From positions 1-24,056 of the forward strand of contig WELB01000338.1 of assembly GCA_009602725.1 (NCBI GenBank): 24,056 nt of DNA, given 5' to 3'. The notes beneath the pieces are model-generated. The model was not told the origin of the DNA. It ran no database searches and was given only the letters and a program-made list of their open reading frames with translations. Made by a program: the position numbers and the translations under genes. Positions within the stretch are counted from its first letter, which is position 1, and the number at the start of each line of letters is the position of its first letter. This document shows positions 1 through 9,305 of the stretch, piece by piece. Source of the stretch: Spirogloea muscicola. Taxonomy: Eukaryota > Streptophyta > Zygnematophyceae > Spirogloeales > Spirogloeaceae.

Positions 1-788
1 TGCAGCCGTTACTTGAGCACGTGGAGTCGTCACCTGCCAGTCGCCTCTTGCGTTGAAGCCCTTCATAACGCTCCTGGGTATCGTTACAGAGTTTTGTGCG
101 ATGAGCCCGGAGTGGAGGAACGCGCTCATGAGGCCAGGTGCACTTGCGCAGCGCTGTTGGGAAGAGCTTGGGGTAGTAGCCAGTATCTACAAGCGTGGAC
201 ACTCCCTCTGTCATGTGGTTAACAGCCTGACAAGTCAAACGAACTAAGGATGCTCCTTCCACGGGCTCGAATTTGACATGGCAGCTGGTGAAGCGATCAG
301 CCGCTACGTGATCCCCTGCCTCACATGTCACACAGCGCCATCTGCCGCAACAAAAAGAAGCAGTCAATACCAGGGACCACATTTCTGAATGCTTACACGA
401 GACGCCCACCTCTGATGATCTGCGCAGATTTGCCGGTGTTCTGGGATGCACTGAGTAGAGAGGAACGACATAGGAAAGACGGCCACCTCAGAGCATGAAC
501 CATTAAACCTAGACCCTATACCCAAGGGGGCAGGCCGTCCACTCACCTTGCCCTCGAAGTGCAGCCTGTGTGATGCACCAGAATGCAGTCGTCACTGTTG
601 GTCGTCATGCCAACTGGCAGCCCCTTGGCGTGAAACATCTCCCCGGTCTCGTCGCTGAGAATGGCGTACTCGAGCTCCTCCTTGACAGCCTCGACATGGC
701 TGCAGCAGAGAGGTGCAACGACGGCAAGCAGCACGAGGTAACGGATGCGCAGCCACCGAGCTTCGTAAGCCAGACTGGATGGCGCCAT
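1..788 (-). CDS. Secreted Cys-containing protein, paralogue 1 (5' part, runs off the left edge)
   Basis: Two exons are visible on the minus strand. Exon 1 is 788 to 547 and ends in a CAAG/GTGAGT donor. Exon 2 begins at 341 after a GCGGCAG acceptor and runs out of the window at 1. The intron (546-342) joins the exons in phase 2. Exon 1 encodes a basic N-terminus and a hydrophobic core (YLVLLAVVAPLCC, about residues 17-29), which I read as a signal peptide, then a polar domain. Exon 2 continues with WRCVTCEAGDH and a Cys-containing region. The ATG at 788 was chosen because it precedes the signal peptide and lies 81 bp from a TATA-like box. The plus-strand gene at 17009 has the same exon lengths, splice sites and frame. 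Differences include an in-frame 6-base insertion near 27-36. I do not recognise the family and assign no function. Confidence 0.75.
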
Positions 789-895
789 GTGCAGGTAGCC
801 AGATGGGCAAGCAGAGGTGGAGGCAGGAGCCAGATGCGTCTGAGCCGAGGGCCGAGCACCTCGGGACTCTTATAGAAGAGGAGAGAGAAAGACTC
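789..895 (-). promoter_or_regulatory. Core promoter of paralogue 1 with TATA-like box
   Basis: TATAAG is read on the minus strand at 874-869, 81 bp upstream of the ATG at 788. The same box at the same distance precedes the plus-strand paralogue (16923-16928). The whole stretch is conserved between the two copies, which supports a shared core promoter and 5' UTR. The distal part is separated from it by the retrotransposon insertion at 896-1281. Confidence 0.6.
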
Positions 896-1281
896 TTCCA
901 GTAGAGGCGATGGCTGTGGATGGCCAGCTCAGAGAAGAAAAGAATTGATATAGTTCGAAGGGGCCAGAAGAGCGCTAAGGGACTCAGCGACACAGCAAGT
1001 GGCCACTAGGCACTCGATATCCCCTGTTGAGCAGCCGCAGGTCAGAGAAACTAGTCTCTGGGCAGCGGGAGAGACACTCAGAAGCGAAGTGCTCACCCAT
1101 TGAGAATAGGGACTTGAAAAGCCAGCCCAAAAAAGAATGAACAGAGTACGAGAAGGGGGCCAGGGGAAGCGCTAAGAAAAGAAAAGAAAGTGCTCGCCCA
1201 AGAAAAACAAGCACACAGAGAAACAAAGCAGCTACCAATCACTCAGTAACCTCAGCTAAGCAGCCGCAGGTCGGAGATGCT
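896..1281 (-). mobile_element. Chimeric retrotransposon tail (A2 3' end joined to D 3' end) inserted in the promoter
   Basis: The insertion is flanked by the direct repeat AAGACTC at 889-895 and 1282-1288. The plus-strand paralogue keeps the uninterrupted site at about 16905-16921, so this is a true insertion. On the minus strand it starts in the last codons of a family A-like ORF (ISDLRLLS, then a premature TGA), followed by an A2-type 3' UTR and hairpin near 1111-1129. It continues into a second end carrying SFSDLRLLNRGYR codons (about 1054-1020) and a D-type tail with hairpin near 912-930. Only one target duplication surrounds both tails. Confidence 0.8.
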
Positions 1282-1288
1282 AAGACTC

Positions 1289-1898
1289 AGAGGGGAAGGG
1301 ACGAGCCTCGGAAGTGCAGAGGGAGAGAGAAGGCGCGCGGTGCGCATGGAATGAAAGGGTGGCAAATTAAAGCCAATAAATTGTCCAGGCAGACCTAGTG
1401 CAAGAATTGGGGCAAAGGAAAGAGGCAAGAGGGGGACGAGAGTGAGGGGACTGGGGAGTGGAAGAGGGAGGCGTCGCTACGCCCGCGCATTTCTCCGCTA
1501 TGTAGTATGAATACCCTCTGCGTGCACCTGCTGGCTTCACTCTTATCATCAGCAGCCGCAATCTTCGCTTCCTGCCCGCGCGCCGCGGCGGCCGCCGCCA
1601 TGCCTGGCGCCGCACATCTCGCAGCCGGCGGCACGAGGCGCGGCATCTCGCTCCAATCAGAAGAGGAAAGGTGTTGTTGATCCAATCGGCATGAGCCACG
1701 CTCGTGGCATCCAGGCGGACCGCGGCAGCCACGGCGGCCCTCGGGGCGGCGCCCGGCCCGGCACCAACAGGGAAGAGTATACTAACGCAGTAATGGTGTT
1801 TGTTCTACGGTTGCCATTGCTCCATTCATTTGTTTCCAACAATGCGACGTTTTTCCGCCATCTAGTTATTCTGATTTTCACTGAAGTTACTTGCTGAC
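1289..1898 (-). promoter_or_regulatory. Distal upstream region of paralogue 1, conserved in three copies
   Basis: On the minus strand this stretch aligns by eye with 16193-16900 and 22893-23440. Shared landmarks are TGGTCAGCAAGTAA, GGAGCAATGGCAA, a GC-rich block, inverted CCAAT boxes (CCAAT on the plus strand at 1653-1657 and 1682-1686) and GTAGCGACGCCTCCCT. Conservation around the CCAAT boxes suggests upstream regulation, although plain segmental duplication would also preserve it. The outer boundary coincides with a short palindrome TGACCAGAGGTCA near 1889. The open frames inside it are not conserved and are not called as genes. Confidence 0.55.
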
Positions 1899-1940
1899 CA
1901 GAGGTCATGACGCGCGCAGGAGTCATGGAGAGTAATTTGG

Positions 1941-1974
1941 TGCTTTTCTGCCAGCCCCTCTCTTCTATGAGAGG
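1941..1974 (+). repeat. Left piece of a G-type retrotransposon tail, split by a B copy
   Basis: It contains CTGCCAGCCCCTC and TTCTATG as in the uninterrupted G-type tail at 13455-13545. The continuation GGGCGAGCTCATTC appears only after the minus-strand B fragment, at about 2495-2512. The end also forms a small stem, CCTCTC/GAGAGG. Confidence 0.5.
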
Positions 1975-2487
1975 AAATCCGTGTATTAGAAAGAAATGTA
2001 GGCCAAATGGCCAAGTACAAAGGCAAGCACAATTGAAGATCTACATAACCTACAGCAGAATGACCCGCTCAATAACCACGGGTCAAAACATAAAGGTCAC
2101 TACTCGATGCATAAATACCAGATGCCAGAAAGCCCTTCTCTAAACCCTTCTGCCACCAATTAGAGCTCGCCCAGCTTTCTGGTGCAAGGCACTAGCCTGA
2201 GCACGCTGCATATCTGTCGCAAGAGCGACAGATATGCAGCTGGCAAGCCCATCTCAGCCGGAAACACATCTGCACGTCGAGTGTAGCCTAGATTGGCAAT
2301 GTTTTGAAGCAGTGTGGAAACGAGGACCCAGACAGCCATAGATGTCGATTGCCGCTGGCAGGAGCTGATCGCATTGGGGGTAATCGGAGTAATGCCGCAG
2401 TTTTCTTTGTTCTGCGCCGCCCACTGCGTACCCAGCGATGTGTGTCGATGCTGGGCCTTTACATGCCTCCGTAACAACAACGAGCGA
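1975..2487 (-). pseudogene. Family B non-LTR retrotransposon, 5'-truncated C-terminal fragment (copy B5)
   Basis: On the minus strand it starts at codons for VVVTEAYKGPAST and continues through the C-terminal part of the endonuclease region (KLRHYSDYPQCDQLLPAAID) to the B-type 3' UTR. The frame is broken: a base is missing in the CLGPRFHT-LLQ region, and near 2205-2240 the normal sequence is replaced by a palindrome. The 3' end carries the stop-codon stem and the GGCCAAATGGCC motif seen in other B copies, ending near TACACGGATTTCC. It has no coding capacity. Confidence 0.75.
2205..2240. repeat. Perfect 16-bp palindrome inside B5
   Basis: GCTGCATATCTGTCGC (2205-2220) is followed by AAGA and its exact reverse complement (2225-2240). 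Intact B copies have one arm only, followed by CGACGAGTTTCGGCC. Confidence 0.9.
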
Positions 2488-2494
2488 GCGAGCT

Positions 2495-2790
2495 CATGGG
2501 CGAGCTCATTCTTCTTTCTGCTCCTTCCGGCTCTTTTAGACCTTTGCACATTTCTCTGGGCTGGCTTCTCACAGCCATTGCCTTGGATCGGAAGAGCGGT
2601 TTCCCCTTGTTCTAGAGCACTCAATGTACACTTCCACGCAAGCCTTGTATACTCACATTGGCATTCTTTTAATTTTCCTTTTACCTTCTATTACATAAAT
2701 AAGTAACATGAAGGTAGTGTGATGCGGGAAGGGCTTGCACTGTGCGACGCGCATGCTTGATGGTCGGCCTGCTGAGCCCCGCCGTCCTTC
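2495..2790 (+). repeat. G-tail remnant followed by E-type repeat (hairpin 2558-2576)
   Basis: The first ~18 bases finish the G-type tail split by B5. The rest matches, by eye, 8260-8530 and the inverted copy at about 15060-15350: a pyrimidine-rich box, the hairpin GGGCTGGCTTCTCACAGCC, a GAGCRCTCAAT box, ACATGAAGGTA, and TGCACTGTGCGACGCGCATG. It resembles the other tails but continues ~200 bp past the hairpin, so it may be a longer non-autonomous element. No coding sequence is recognised. From 2791 to about 3015 nothing is recognised. Confidence 0.55.
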
Positions 2791-3015
2791 CGCCAGTCTA
2801 GGCGAGCATTGCGGAACTGCAAATGTTGCCCGCCCAAGGATCGGAGAGTAGCCCATCCGCGGCAGCCACTCGTGCTGTCGAGATTGGGTTGCTATCAGCC
2901 TGGACGAGCTGTTTCTTGATATCGGTTGTCCTCTTCGACATTGCTTTGTCCTCTCGGATTGGGTTGTTGGCATCTAAATGCCGGTCGCGCCTTGGTTGCA
3001 GTCTCTGGCTATAAC

Positions 3016-3200
3016 CAGAGGACCCGCTACCCAAAGACTAGTTTCTTTGACCTGCGGCTGCTCAACAGGGGATAATGAGTGCCGAGGTCCCACTTGAGTC
3101 GCTGCGCTTCAGCGCTTCTCTGGCCCCTTCAGAACTTGTCCATTCTTGATTCTTCTGGGCTGGCCATTCACGGCCATCGCCCTTTCTTGATAGTGGTTTT
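3016..3200 (+). mobile_element. D-type non-LTR 3' end (copy D2)
   Basis: The start matches the D half of the chimeric insertion at 896-1281 (CCGCTRCCC then ACTAGTTTCT). It encodes FDLRLLNRG followed by TAA and TGA, then a UTR with TGGCCCCTTCAGAACTTGTC and the hairpin GGGCTGGCCATTCACGGCC near 3157-3176. It is a 5'-truncated end retaining only the last codons. Confidence 0.65.
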
Positions 3201-3313
3201 TCTTCGAGTCCTCCTCGCTTTTCGGCACCGTCGACGTCGTCAACACTTTTTGGGCTGCCTTTTTACCACCCTCGCCCCCTTTGGAATACAACAGCTCTTC
3301 CAAACTAAGGCAG

Positions 3314-3444
3314 GGGCTGTAGATAGCCAGCCCAGAATAATTGGACAAGGTCCACAGGGCCAAAAGGCGCCTAAATTTCAAACCCATGCAAGAGATAACA
3401 GCGGATGGGAGCTTAGTAACCTCAAGGTAGCAGCAGCAAGTCGG
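3314..3444 (-). repeat. F/D-like tail plus a short repeat shared with 22818-22892
   Basis: On the minus strand, 3372-3314 reads TTTTGGCCCTGTGGACCTTG, then TCCAATTATT and the hairpin GGGCTGGCTATCTACAGCC. The part upstream of it (3444-3369) matches 22818-22892 on the plus strand (ACTTGCTGCTGCTA, ACTAAGCTCCC, TTTAGG). From 3445 to about 3765 no gene is recognised; a 231-codon open frame spanning 3079-3774 crosses the D tail and looks accidental. Confidence 0.45.
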
Positions 3445-3765
3445 AGTGAGGTGCAGCTGGAAAAGAGGCACCCCGACAAGACGCAGAAGCAGCTGCCACG
3501 GCGCGGCCTGCCCGCTTCAGCACTGCGTGAGCCAGGGAGCGTTGGAAGGAAAACGACAGCCGCTTCGGAACACCTTGGCCAAGGACCCGGCAGTGCTGAA
3601 GCCGGGCAGCTCACCTTGCTGACCCTGCCCGCGACCGATGGCCTGCCGCGAAAGAAGTCACTCCTCTTCGATTTAGAAAGAAGGTGCTCGATTCGATTTA
3701 GGGCTCTCCGCGTTGACCTCCTGCCCGTTCCTCTGCTCAAGACCTTTTCAGATACCCCCCTCGGC

Positions 3766-4165
3766 CGCCATTAACACCTTCGGCTGCATGGGTCCTCGCT
3801 TAATACCCTTCTTGAGAACCTCGCGAGAATGGGATATGCACGACGTGAGGATATGCTTCCAGCTCAGATGGGCATGACGGCAGCCGACTTGTCATTTTTG
3901 TGACGTCGAGTGTCAGCCTGTCTGCAGCGAGCTCAGGCTCATGCGTTGCATTCAGAAAGCTGGTCGAGCCTTAGCTGGTGGCACAAGCGCATGTTTATTG
4001 CCGCCCGGTATTCGGGCATCAGTTAACGACCTCTTATGTGCTGACTCGTGGTTACTGAGCGGGTCAGCTTAGCAGCAGGTGATGTACATTTGTCAATGTG
4101 CATGCCTTTGTACTTGGCCACATAGGCCCTCCATCACTTAATACACACTCATTTCTCTTCGCAGG
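3766..4165 (+). pseudogene. Family B retrotransposon, old 5'-truncated copy (B4)
   Basis: Translation gives AINTFGCMGPRLNTLLENLA and GYARREDMLPAQMG, matching the C-terminal region of B1 and B2, then a stop and several frame breaks. The 3' part keeps CTCGTGGTTACTGAGCGGGTC and CTTTGTACTTGGCC. It is more diverged than the other B copies. The following 4166-4390 shows no clear gene; B1 may extend into it. Confidence 0.65.
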
Positions 4166-4390
4166 AAGGCTATTTTTAGCGTCGTCTCCCTAAGGAGGTG
4201 ATGGTGCCTCTTCTACAGTGTGTGGCTCTAGCCTGACAAAGGCATTTACTGCTGCACCGGCCTCCTCTGCCTTCGCCATCGTTCGAAGGCTTTCTTGACA
4301 TCTTTTCTGCCATTTCATTCTCCTTGAGGCTCCGATTTTCCACAACCGGGGGGTGGTAGTCGTCAGTGGGGAATCGTCAGTCTGATAGCC

Positions 4391-5300
4391 TTTGCCACAC
4401 CTGGTGCCACTGACTAGATCGCCTCTCCCCCCGTCGCCAACGCCTTCAGCATCAGCTCCGAGGCCTTTCGGACATCGCTTCAACTCTTTCTCGGCTCCCA
4501 CCTAATTGCCTGATTGGGGTGCGCCGGTGCGAGTGCGGCTTCCGTGCAGAGGGTGCTGTGCTCGCCACTCACATGCTGAGATGCCCCACTGGACCAGAAG
4601 TGGTGGGCATTTACAACCTCCTTTGCGATGCCCTGGCGGGCTTGATGCGCGACGCCGGCTACCGTGCGGTCGTGGAAGTCAACAATATCATGCCTATCAC
4701 CACGGACGCCCAGGGACGTCATCATCGCCGCACACTTGACACTGTGGGCGTGCAACCTGGTGGAGGACCACGGGCCCTGGTCGACGTTGTTACGGAGGCA
4801 TATAAAGGCCCAGCATCGACACACTTCGCTGGGCACGCAGTGGGCGGCGCAGAACCAAGAAAACTGCGGCATTACTCCGATTACCCCCAATGCGATCAGC
4901 TCCTGCCAGCGGTAATCGACATCTTTGGCAGTCTGGGTCCTCGTTTCCACACTCTCCTTCAAAACATTGCCAATCTAGGCTACACTCGACGTGCAGATGT
5001 GTTTCCGGCTGAGATGGGCTTGCCAGCTGCATATCTGTCGCTCTTGCGACGACGAGTTTCGGCCTGTTTGCGGCGTGCTCAGGCTAGTGCCTTGCACCAG
5101 AAAGCTGGGCGAGCTCTAGGTGGTGGCAGAAGGGCTCCGTTTCTGGCATCTGGTATGCATGCATCGAGTAGTGACATTTGTGGTTTGACCCGTGGTTATT
5201 GAGCGGGTCAATCTGCTGTGAGGTATGTATTTCTTCAGATGTGCTTGCCTTTGTACTTAAACATTTGACCTACATTTGTTTCTAATACACGGACTTTTTC
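4391..5300 (+). pseudogene. Family B retrotransposon, 5'-truncated (copy B1), endonuclease region
   Basis: The open frame 4519-5202 encodes the C-terminal endonuclease module: a CCHC motif (CECGF..THMLRC), RRTLDTVG, then LVDVVTEAY, keeping both acidic residues at 15-residue spacing, and a tail ending SDICGLTRGY-stop. Upstream coding similarity to B2 begins near 4391 but is broken by an in-frame TAG near 4413 and a one-base deletion near 4499, so this is not a functional gene. The 3' UTR runs to about 5300 (TTTCTAATACACGGA). In full elements this nuclease nicks target DNA to prime reverse transcription; here no RT is present. Confidence 0.75.
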
Positions 5301-6434
5301 TTACATAACGGGGCCACCGCCGAGACATAAAGGCCCGCCAGACATATGCGACAAGAGGGTCCCGCTAAGAGAGCCCTGCCTTCTCTTTAGATCTGACCAG
5401 GGGTCATGTAGAAGATTTAAGATGATGGAAGATACAATTATGCTGACGGCAGACTGCCGTCAGATCAGGTGTCTATCATCTGGAGGCCTTTGACTGGCCA
5501 GCCATATGACTGGCAATGGCATGTTGGAATGCGCTTCTCTACCGGGCTGGTAAACACGAGTGGCCAGGTTAATCAATGTCGACCTATCTGGACGGCCCGC
5601 AATCTCATTGATTGGCTACTCCGAAGGAGGGTGGCCTCCCGCACCCTGGCAAGGCCACTGTAAATTTGTACTGATGACCCGGCTGACAGGCATTGTTGAC
5701 TAGCCCCAACACCGGCTCCAGATGTGCCGTTGGTGTTGTTGCTGCACAAAGTTGCCATTCCCATGCACTACCGCAGGTACTGCTTTCTAGGTTACAGAAT
5801 GGGGGTGGAGAGATCATGCCCAAAAGCATGGACAGGCAAAAAGCAGAGACGGCACTTAGCCACTCTATGTCAAGTGTGAAAAATCATCACGAAGCCTGCT
5901 GATTGCGAAGCCCAACCCATTATTGCGCGGCCTTAGATAAGTAGCATCCACGCAAACAAGTTGGGAGGAGTGTTAGCGATCGCCAATTTTTTGTTTCATT
6001 GTTTGCCTTAAATCTTTAGTCAGGGTGCAGCAATAACAGAAATGCTTACACTGGCCCAACCCATACGACAACAATAGATCTCAGAGTGTTGGGGGCTATA
6101 GGACAATGCTCCTTTCAGCTCCCATACGGCGGGACTGCTGGCCTTTCGCTTGCCTGCTTTCTAGCAGGCAATTTACTTCGAAGGGCATTCCCTTGTTAGA
6201 GGCTCTAGTACTTAACAAGCACTTTGTTTGAGCTGGCATGTTGGATGATGGTGCTTCCAACAAGCGAAGGTACGATTGGAAAGCAGCTGCGCCTATCATC
6301 TGCCTTTTGAAAGGCTGACACTCTTTGCACCTCAACGTGCTGGACGTTAGTGGGAGCTGCAATACTATCCATGCCTCCGTAGAAGGACAGCCACTCCCTC
6401 GGCATCGAAATCTCATACTGAGAGTGGTATCTCA
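5301..6434. other. No recognisable gene; two palindromes
   Basis: I see no coding sequence or retrotransposon similarity here. Notable structures are a palindrome CTGACGGCAG-A-CTGCCGTCAG at 5443-5463, lying in a wider imperfect inverted repeat (about 5418-5482), and the hairpin TTGCCTGC-TTTCTA-GCAGGCAA at 6150-6171. A TGACCAGGGGTCA palindrome near 5397 resembles the one near 1889. Confidence 0.5.
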
Positions 6435-8170
6435 CTCGGCAGCAGCTGAAAACATGGCGGCTTACCCTTGCTCGTTCGCGAATTGGATCGATGGGCCTCC
6501 GGGTGCCCGTCCAAGAGCGTGGCCTGGTCCCCACACGGTCTCCCTGCCAACCTTAGCTCCCCCACGGCTGTCAGACCCCTGCCAATGGGCTGGCCATCCT
6601 TAAGGTCCCCTTCGGTACACCAGCTCATGTGGCGGTGGACTTGCGGGAACGCCTTCAAAAAAAATTGCCTCCCTCCCTTTCCTTCCCCTCCTTGGGGACA
6701 CGCAGCTGGCGTTGGCCATCCTCACCCGCTGCATCGGCCAACGGGCTTGCTATCTGCAACGGACAGTCGCCCCATTGGGCATGGTGGCGGAGCTCTAAAA
6801 GGAATATGATGACTCCCTTCAGCAGTCCCTGGCATCCCTACTACATTCTTCGTCTTTCCCCTCAGCTTCAGCTTCCCTCCAGGCTTCCTTCCCTACTCGC
6901 ATGGGCGGCCTTGGCTGCCGGTCGTCGGAGCAGACGGCGCAAGCAGCCTTCCTGGGCTGCTGGCACCAGATCGCCTCCCTGCTCCCCATGCGCTTCCCTT
7001 GCCCCCACGACCCTGTACGCAATGTGGAGGAAGGCTCATTCCCCTTCCAAGCGGATCTGAGGAGCATCCGCGTCTCAGCCATCAGCTCTTTTCCCTCTCT
7101 CTAACCCATACTCACGCCATTCTCCGCCCTCGCCCAGGCTTCTGATAGAGGGGCACAATCCAGACTGGTTACGGCAGTGGAAGACGAACGCCGCAGAAGG
7201 TTGAGGAGGCTGCCAGAGATTCTGAACAATCCAAGGAGCTTGGCAAGACTTACTTCTCTGGCCACACCTGGTGCCACTGACTGGATCACCTCTCCCCCCG
7301 TCACCAATGCCTTCAGCATCAGCTCCGAGGCCTTTCGGACATCGCTTCAACTCTTTCTCGGCCTCCCACCTAACTGCCTGATTGAGGTCCGCCAGTGCGA
7401 GTGCGGCTTCCGTGCAGAGGGTGCTGTGCTCGCCACTCACATGCCGAGATGCCCCACTGGACCAGAAGTGGTGGGCATTCACAACCTCCTTCGCGATGCG
7501 CTGGCGGGCTTGATGCGCGAAGCCGGCTACCGAGCGGTCGTGGAAGTCAACAACATCATGCCTATCACCACGGACGCCCAGGGACGTCATCATCGCCGCA
7601 CACTTGACATTGTGGGCGTGCAACCTGGTGGTGGATCACGGCCTTTGGTCGACGTTGTTGTTACGGAGGCATATAAGGGCCCAGCATCGACACATATCGC
7701 TGGGCATGCAGTGAGCGGTGCAGAACAGAGCAAACTGCGGCACTACTTCGATTACCCCCAATGCGATCAGCTCCTGCCAGCGGCAATCGACATCTATGGC
7801 TGTCTGGGTCCTCGTTTCCACACTCTGCTTCAAGACATTGCCAATCTAGGCTACACTCGACGTGCAGATGTGTTTCCGGCTGAGATGGGCTTGCCAGCTG
7901 CATATCTGTCGCTCTTGCGACGACGAGTTTCGGCCTGTTTGCAGCGTGCTCAGGCTAGTGCCTAGCGCCAGAAAGCTGGGCGAGCTCTAGTTGGTGGCAG
8001 AAGGGCTCCAATTCTGGCATCTAGTATTCATGCATCGAGTAGTGACCTTTATGTTTTGACCCGTGATTATTGAGCGGGCCAATCTGCTGTGAGTTATGTA
8101 GATCTTCAGATGTGCTTGCCTTTGTACTTGGCCATTTGGCCTACATTTGTTTTTTACACACGAAATTTTC
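6435..8170 (+). pseudogene. Family B retrotransposon, longest copy (B2): RT 3' half to tail, broken
   Basis: This copy begins in the late RT region. KSVAWSPHGLPANLS matches element A's KCAAWSPSGLPPNLT, and LALAILTRCIGQR matches LSLAMLTRAIGQR, but in different frames. From 7177 to 7965 a continuous 262-codon frame covers the pre-CCHC region, the CCHC (C74, C76, H88, C92 of that frame), RRTLDIVG (D144) and LVDVVVTEAY (D159). A TAG at 7963-7965 truncates it about 40 codons early; B1 has a Leu codon there. The remnant then reads SDLYVLTRDY-stop and a B-type 3' UTR ending around TTTTTTACACACGAA. Frameshifts and the stop make it non-functional. It is the best template for family B's domain order. 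Confidence 0.8.
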
Positions 8171-9145
8171 TTCCCAAGGGGACGCCAACCAGATCTGAAT
8201 ACTAAGACGACAGCAGGTGGACTCTCAAGGGGCTTAAGCGCAAGAGTTGTAGAGAGTTGTTTTGTGCTTTCTGCAACTTCCGGCCCTTTCAGAACTTGTA
8301 CTATTGTTGGACTGGCCTTTTACATCCATCGCCTAATATTGCAAGCCCTGTATCCCTATGTTCTACAGAGCGCTCAATACACTCTCACGCAAACTTTGTA
8401 TACTTGGATTGGAATCTTCAAAGTAGTTCAATTATTTTAAGTTTCTGTGGCTGACATGAAGGTAAACTTATATTCGAGGGCCTGCACGGTGCAACGCGCA
8501 TGAATAATTGACTCGCCGTCTGCAAGAAATGATTATCGTCAAGCGCTTTCCCTGAGGCCGAAGGCGTGGGTGTCGCAAGCAAGGGTCCGAGCCAAACAAT
8601 CAATGCGTCAAGACAAGGCAATAAGATAACGGTTGAATTGTAAACAATGTGTCATACAGGCGTCCAGGGGAATGAAAAAGAGAAACCTCCTTGGGCGCTT
8701 CTACTCTTTGTATACCACGTAGAGGTTTCGCGGAGCCCTGCCTGCGGCCTCATGGGACTAATAAGCGCCCGGCCACTTGCTACAACGCCTTCACGGAATA
8801 TCCCCGTGGCCGGCGCCTCCGCCGCTGCAGTTGCCGCCGAGTTCGGAAACCCGTGCCTAAGAAGAAAGTGCTCGCCCATTGAGAATAGGGGCTGGAACAA
8901 CCAGCCCGAAAAAGAATGAACAGAGTACGAGAAGGGGGCCAGGGGAAGCGCTAAGTAACAGAAACAAAGCTGCTACGAGACACTCAGAACTAGGAGTTAA
9001 GATTCCGCGATGGGGCTTGTGCCGCCGTCGCGCTCTGGAAATGAGGTTGTCAGCGTCGCGTGCCGTTATTAAGGTTTGCGCTTTCTCCAATATCGCGTGT
9101 CGTCCTTCGCCCGACTGGTGAGGTGGTTGGCCTCCTCAATGAAGG
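8170..9145 (-). repeat. Left arm of diverged inverted repeat (IR unit)
   Basis: Read on the minus strand it matches 14646-15430 on the plus strand, from CCTTCATTGAGGAGGCCAAC to GATCTGGTTGGCGTCCCC. By eye the first ~150 bases differ at roughly one position in ten. It contains an E-type repeat (about 8260-8530, plus). It has two differences from the right arm: the A-tail insertion at 8864-8985 and about 85 extra bases near 8750-8840. No gene is recognised in it. Confidence 0.75.
8864..8985 (-). mobile_element. 122-bp A1 tail insertion with 4-bp TSD
   Basis: The insert consists of family A's 3' UTR only, starting within the stop codon (GAGTGTCTCGTAGCAGC) and ending GCGAGCACTTTC. AGAA flanks it at 8860-8863 and 8986-8989. 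The inverted arm near 14805-14815 has the empty site CTAGTTCTTAGGCACGG, so the insertion postdates the duplication. The hairpin GGGCTGGTTGTTCCAGCCC lies at 8889-8907. Confidence 0.85.
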
Positions 9146-9179
9146 AAAGAAAGTGCTCGCCCATTGAGAATAGGCGCTG
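9146..9179 (-). repeat. 3' part of an older A-like tail, split by the full-length element
   Basis: CTATTCTCAATGGGCGAGC and ACTTTCTT are read on the minus strand, ending against IR-unit DNA. It is preceded by CAGCGC (plus strand GCGCTG, 9174-9179), which recurs at 13299-13304. The 5' part of the same tail is at 13305-13414. Confidence 0.75.
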
Positions 9180-9210
9180 AAAAAAGAAAGTGCTCGCCCA
9201 TTGAGAATAG

Positions 9211-9229
9211 GGGCTGGAACAACCAGCCC
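9211..9229 (-). other. Conserved 3' UTR hairpin of element A
   Basis: GGGCTGG-TTGTT-CCAGCCC forms a 7-bp stem with a 5-base loop. It is the reference copy of the tail hairpin found at 20 or more places in this window. RT recognition of 3' RNA structure is known for R2; that this hairpin serves that role is inference. Confidence 0.8.
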
Positions 9230-9305
9230 GAAAAAGAATGAACAGAGTACGAGAAGGGGGCCAGGGGAAGCGCTAAGTAACAGAAACAAAGCTGCTACGA
9301 GACAC

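Noticed and set aside
3079-3774. 231-codon plus-strand open frame
   Set aside because: It runs through the D2 tail, a minus-strand tail and non-coding repeats, and similarity between copies is at DNA level only.
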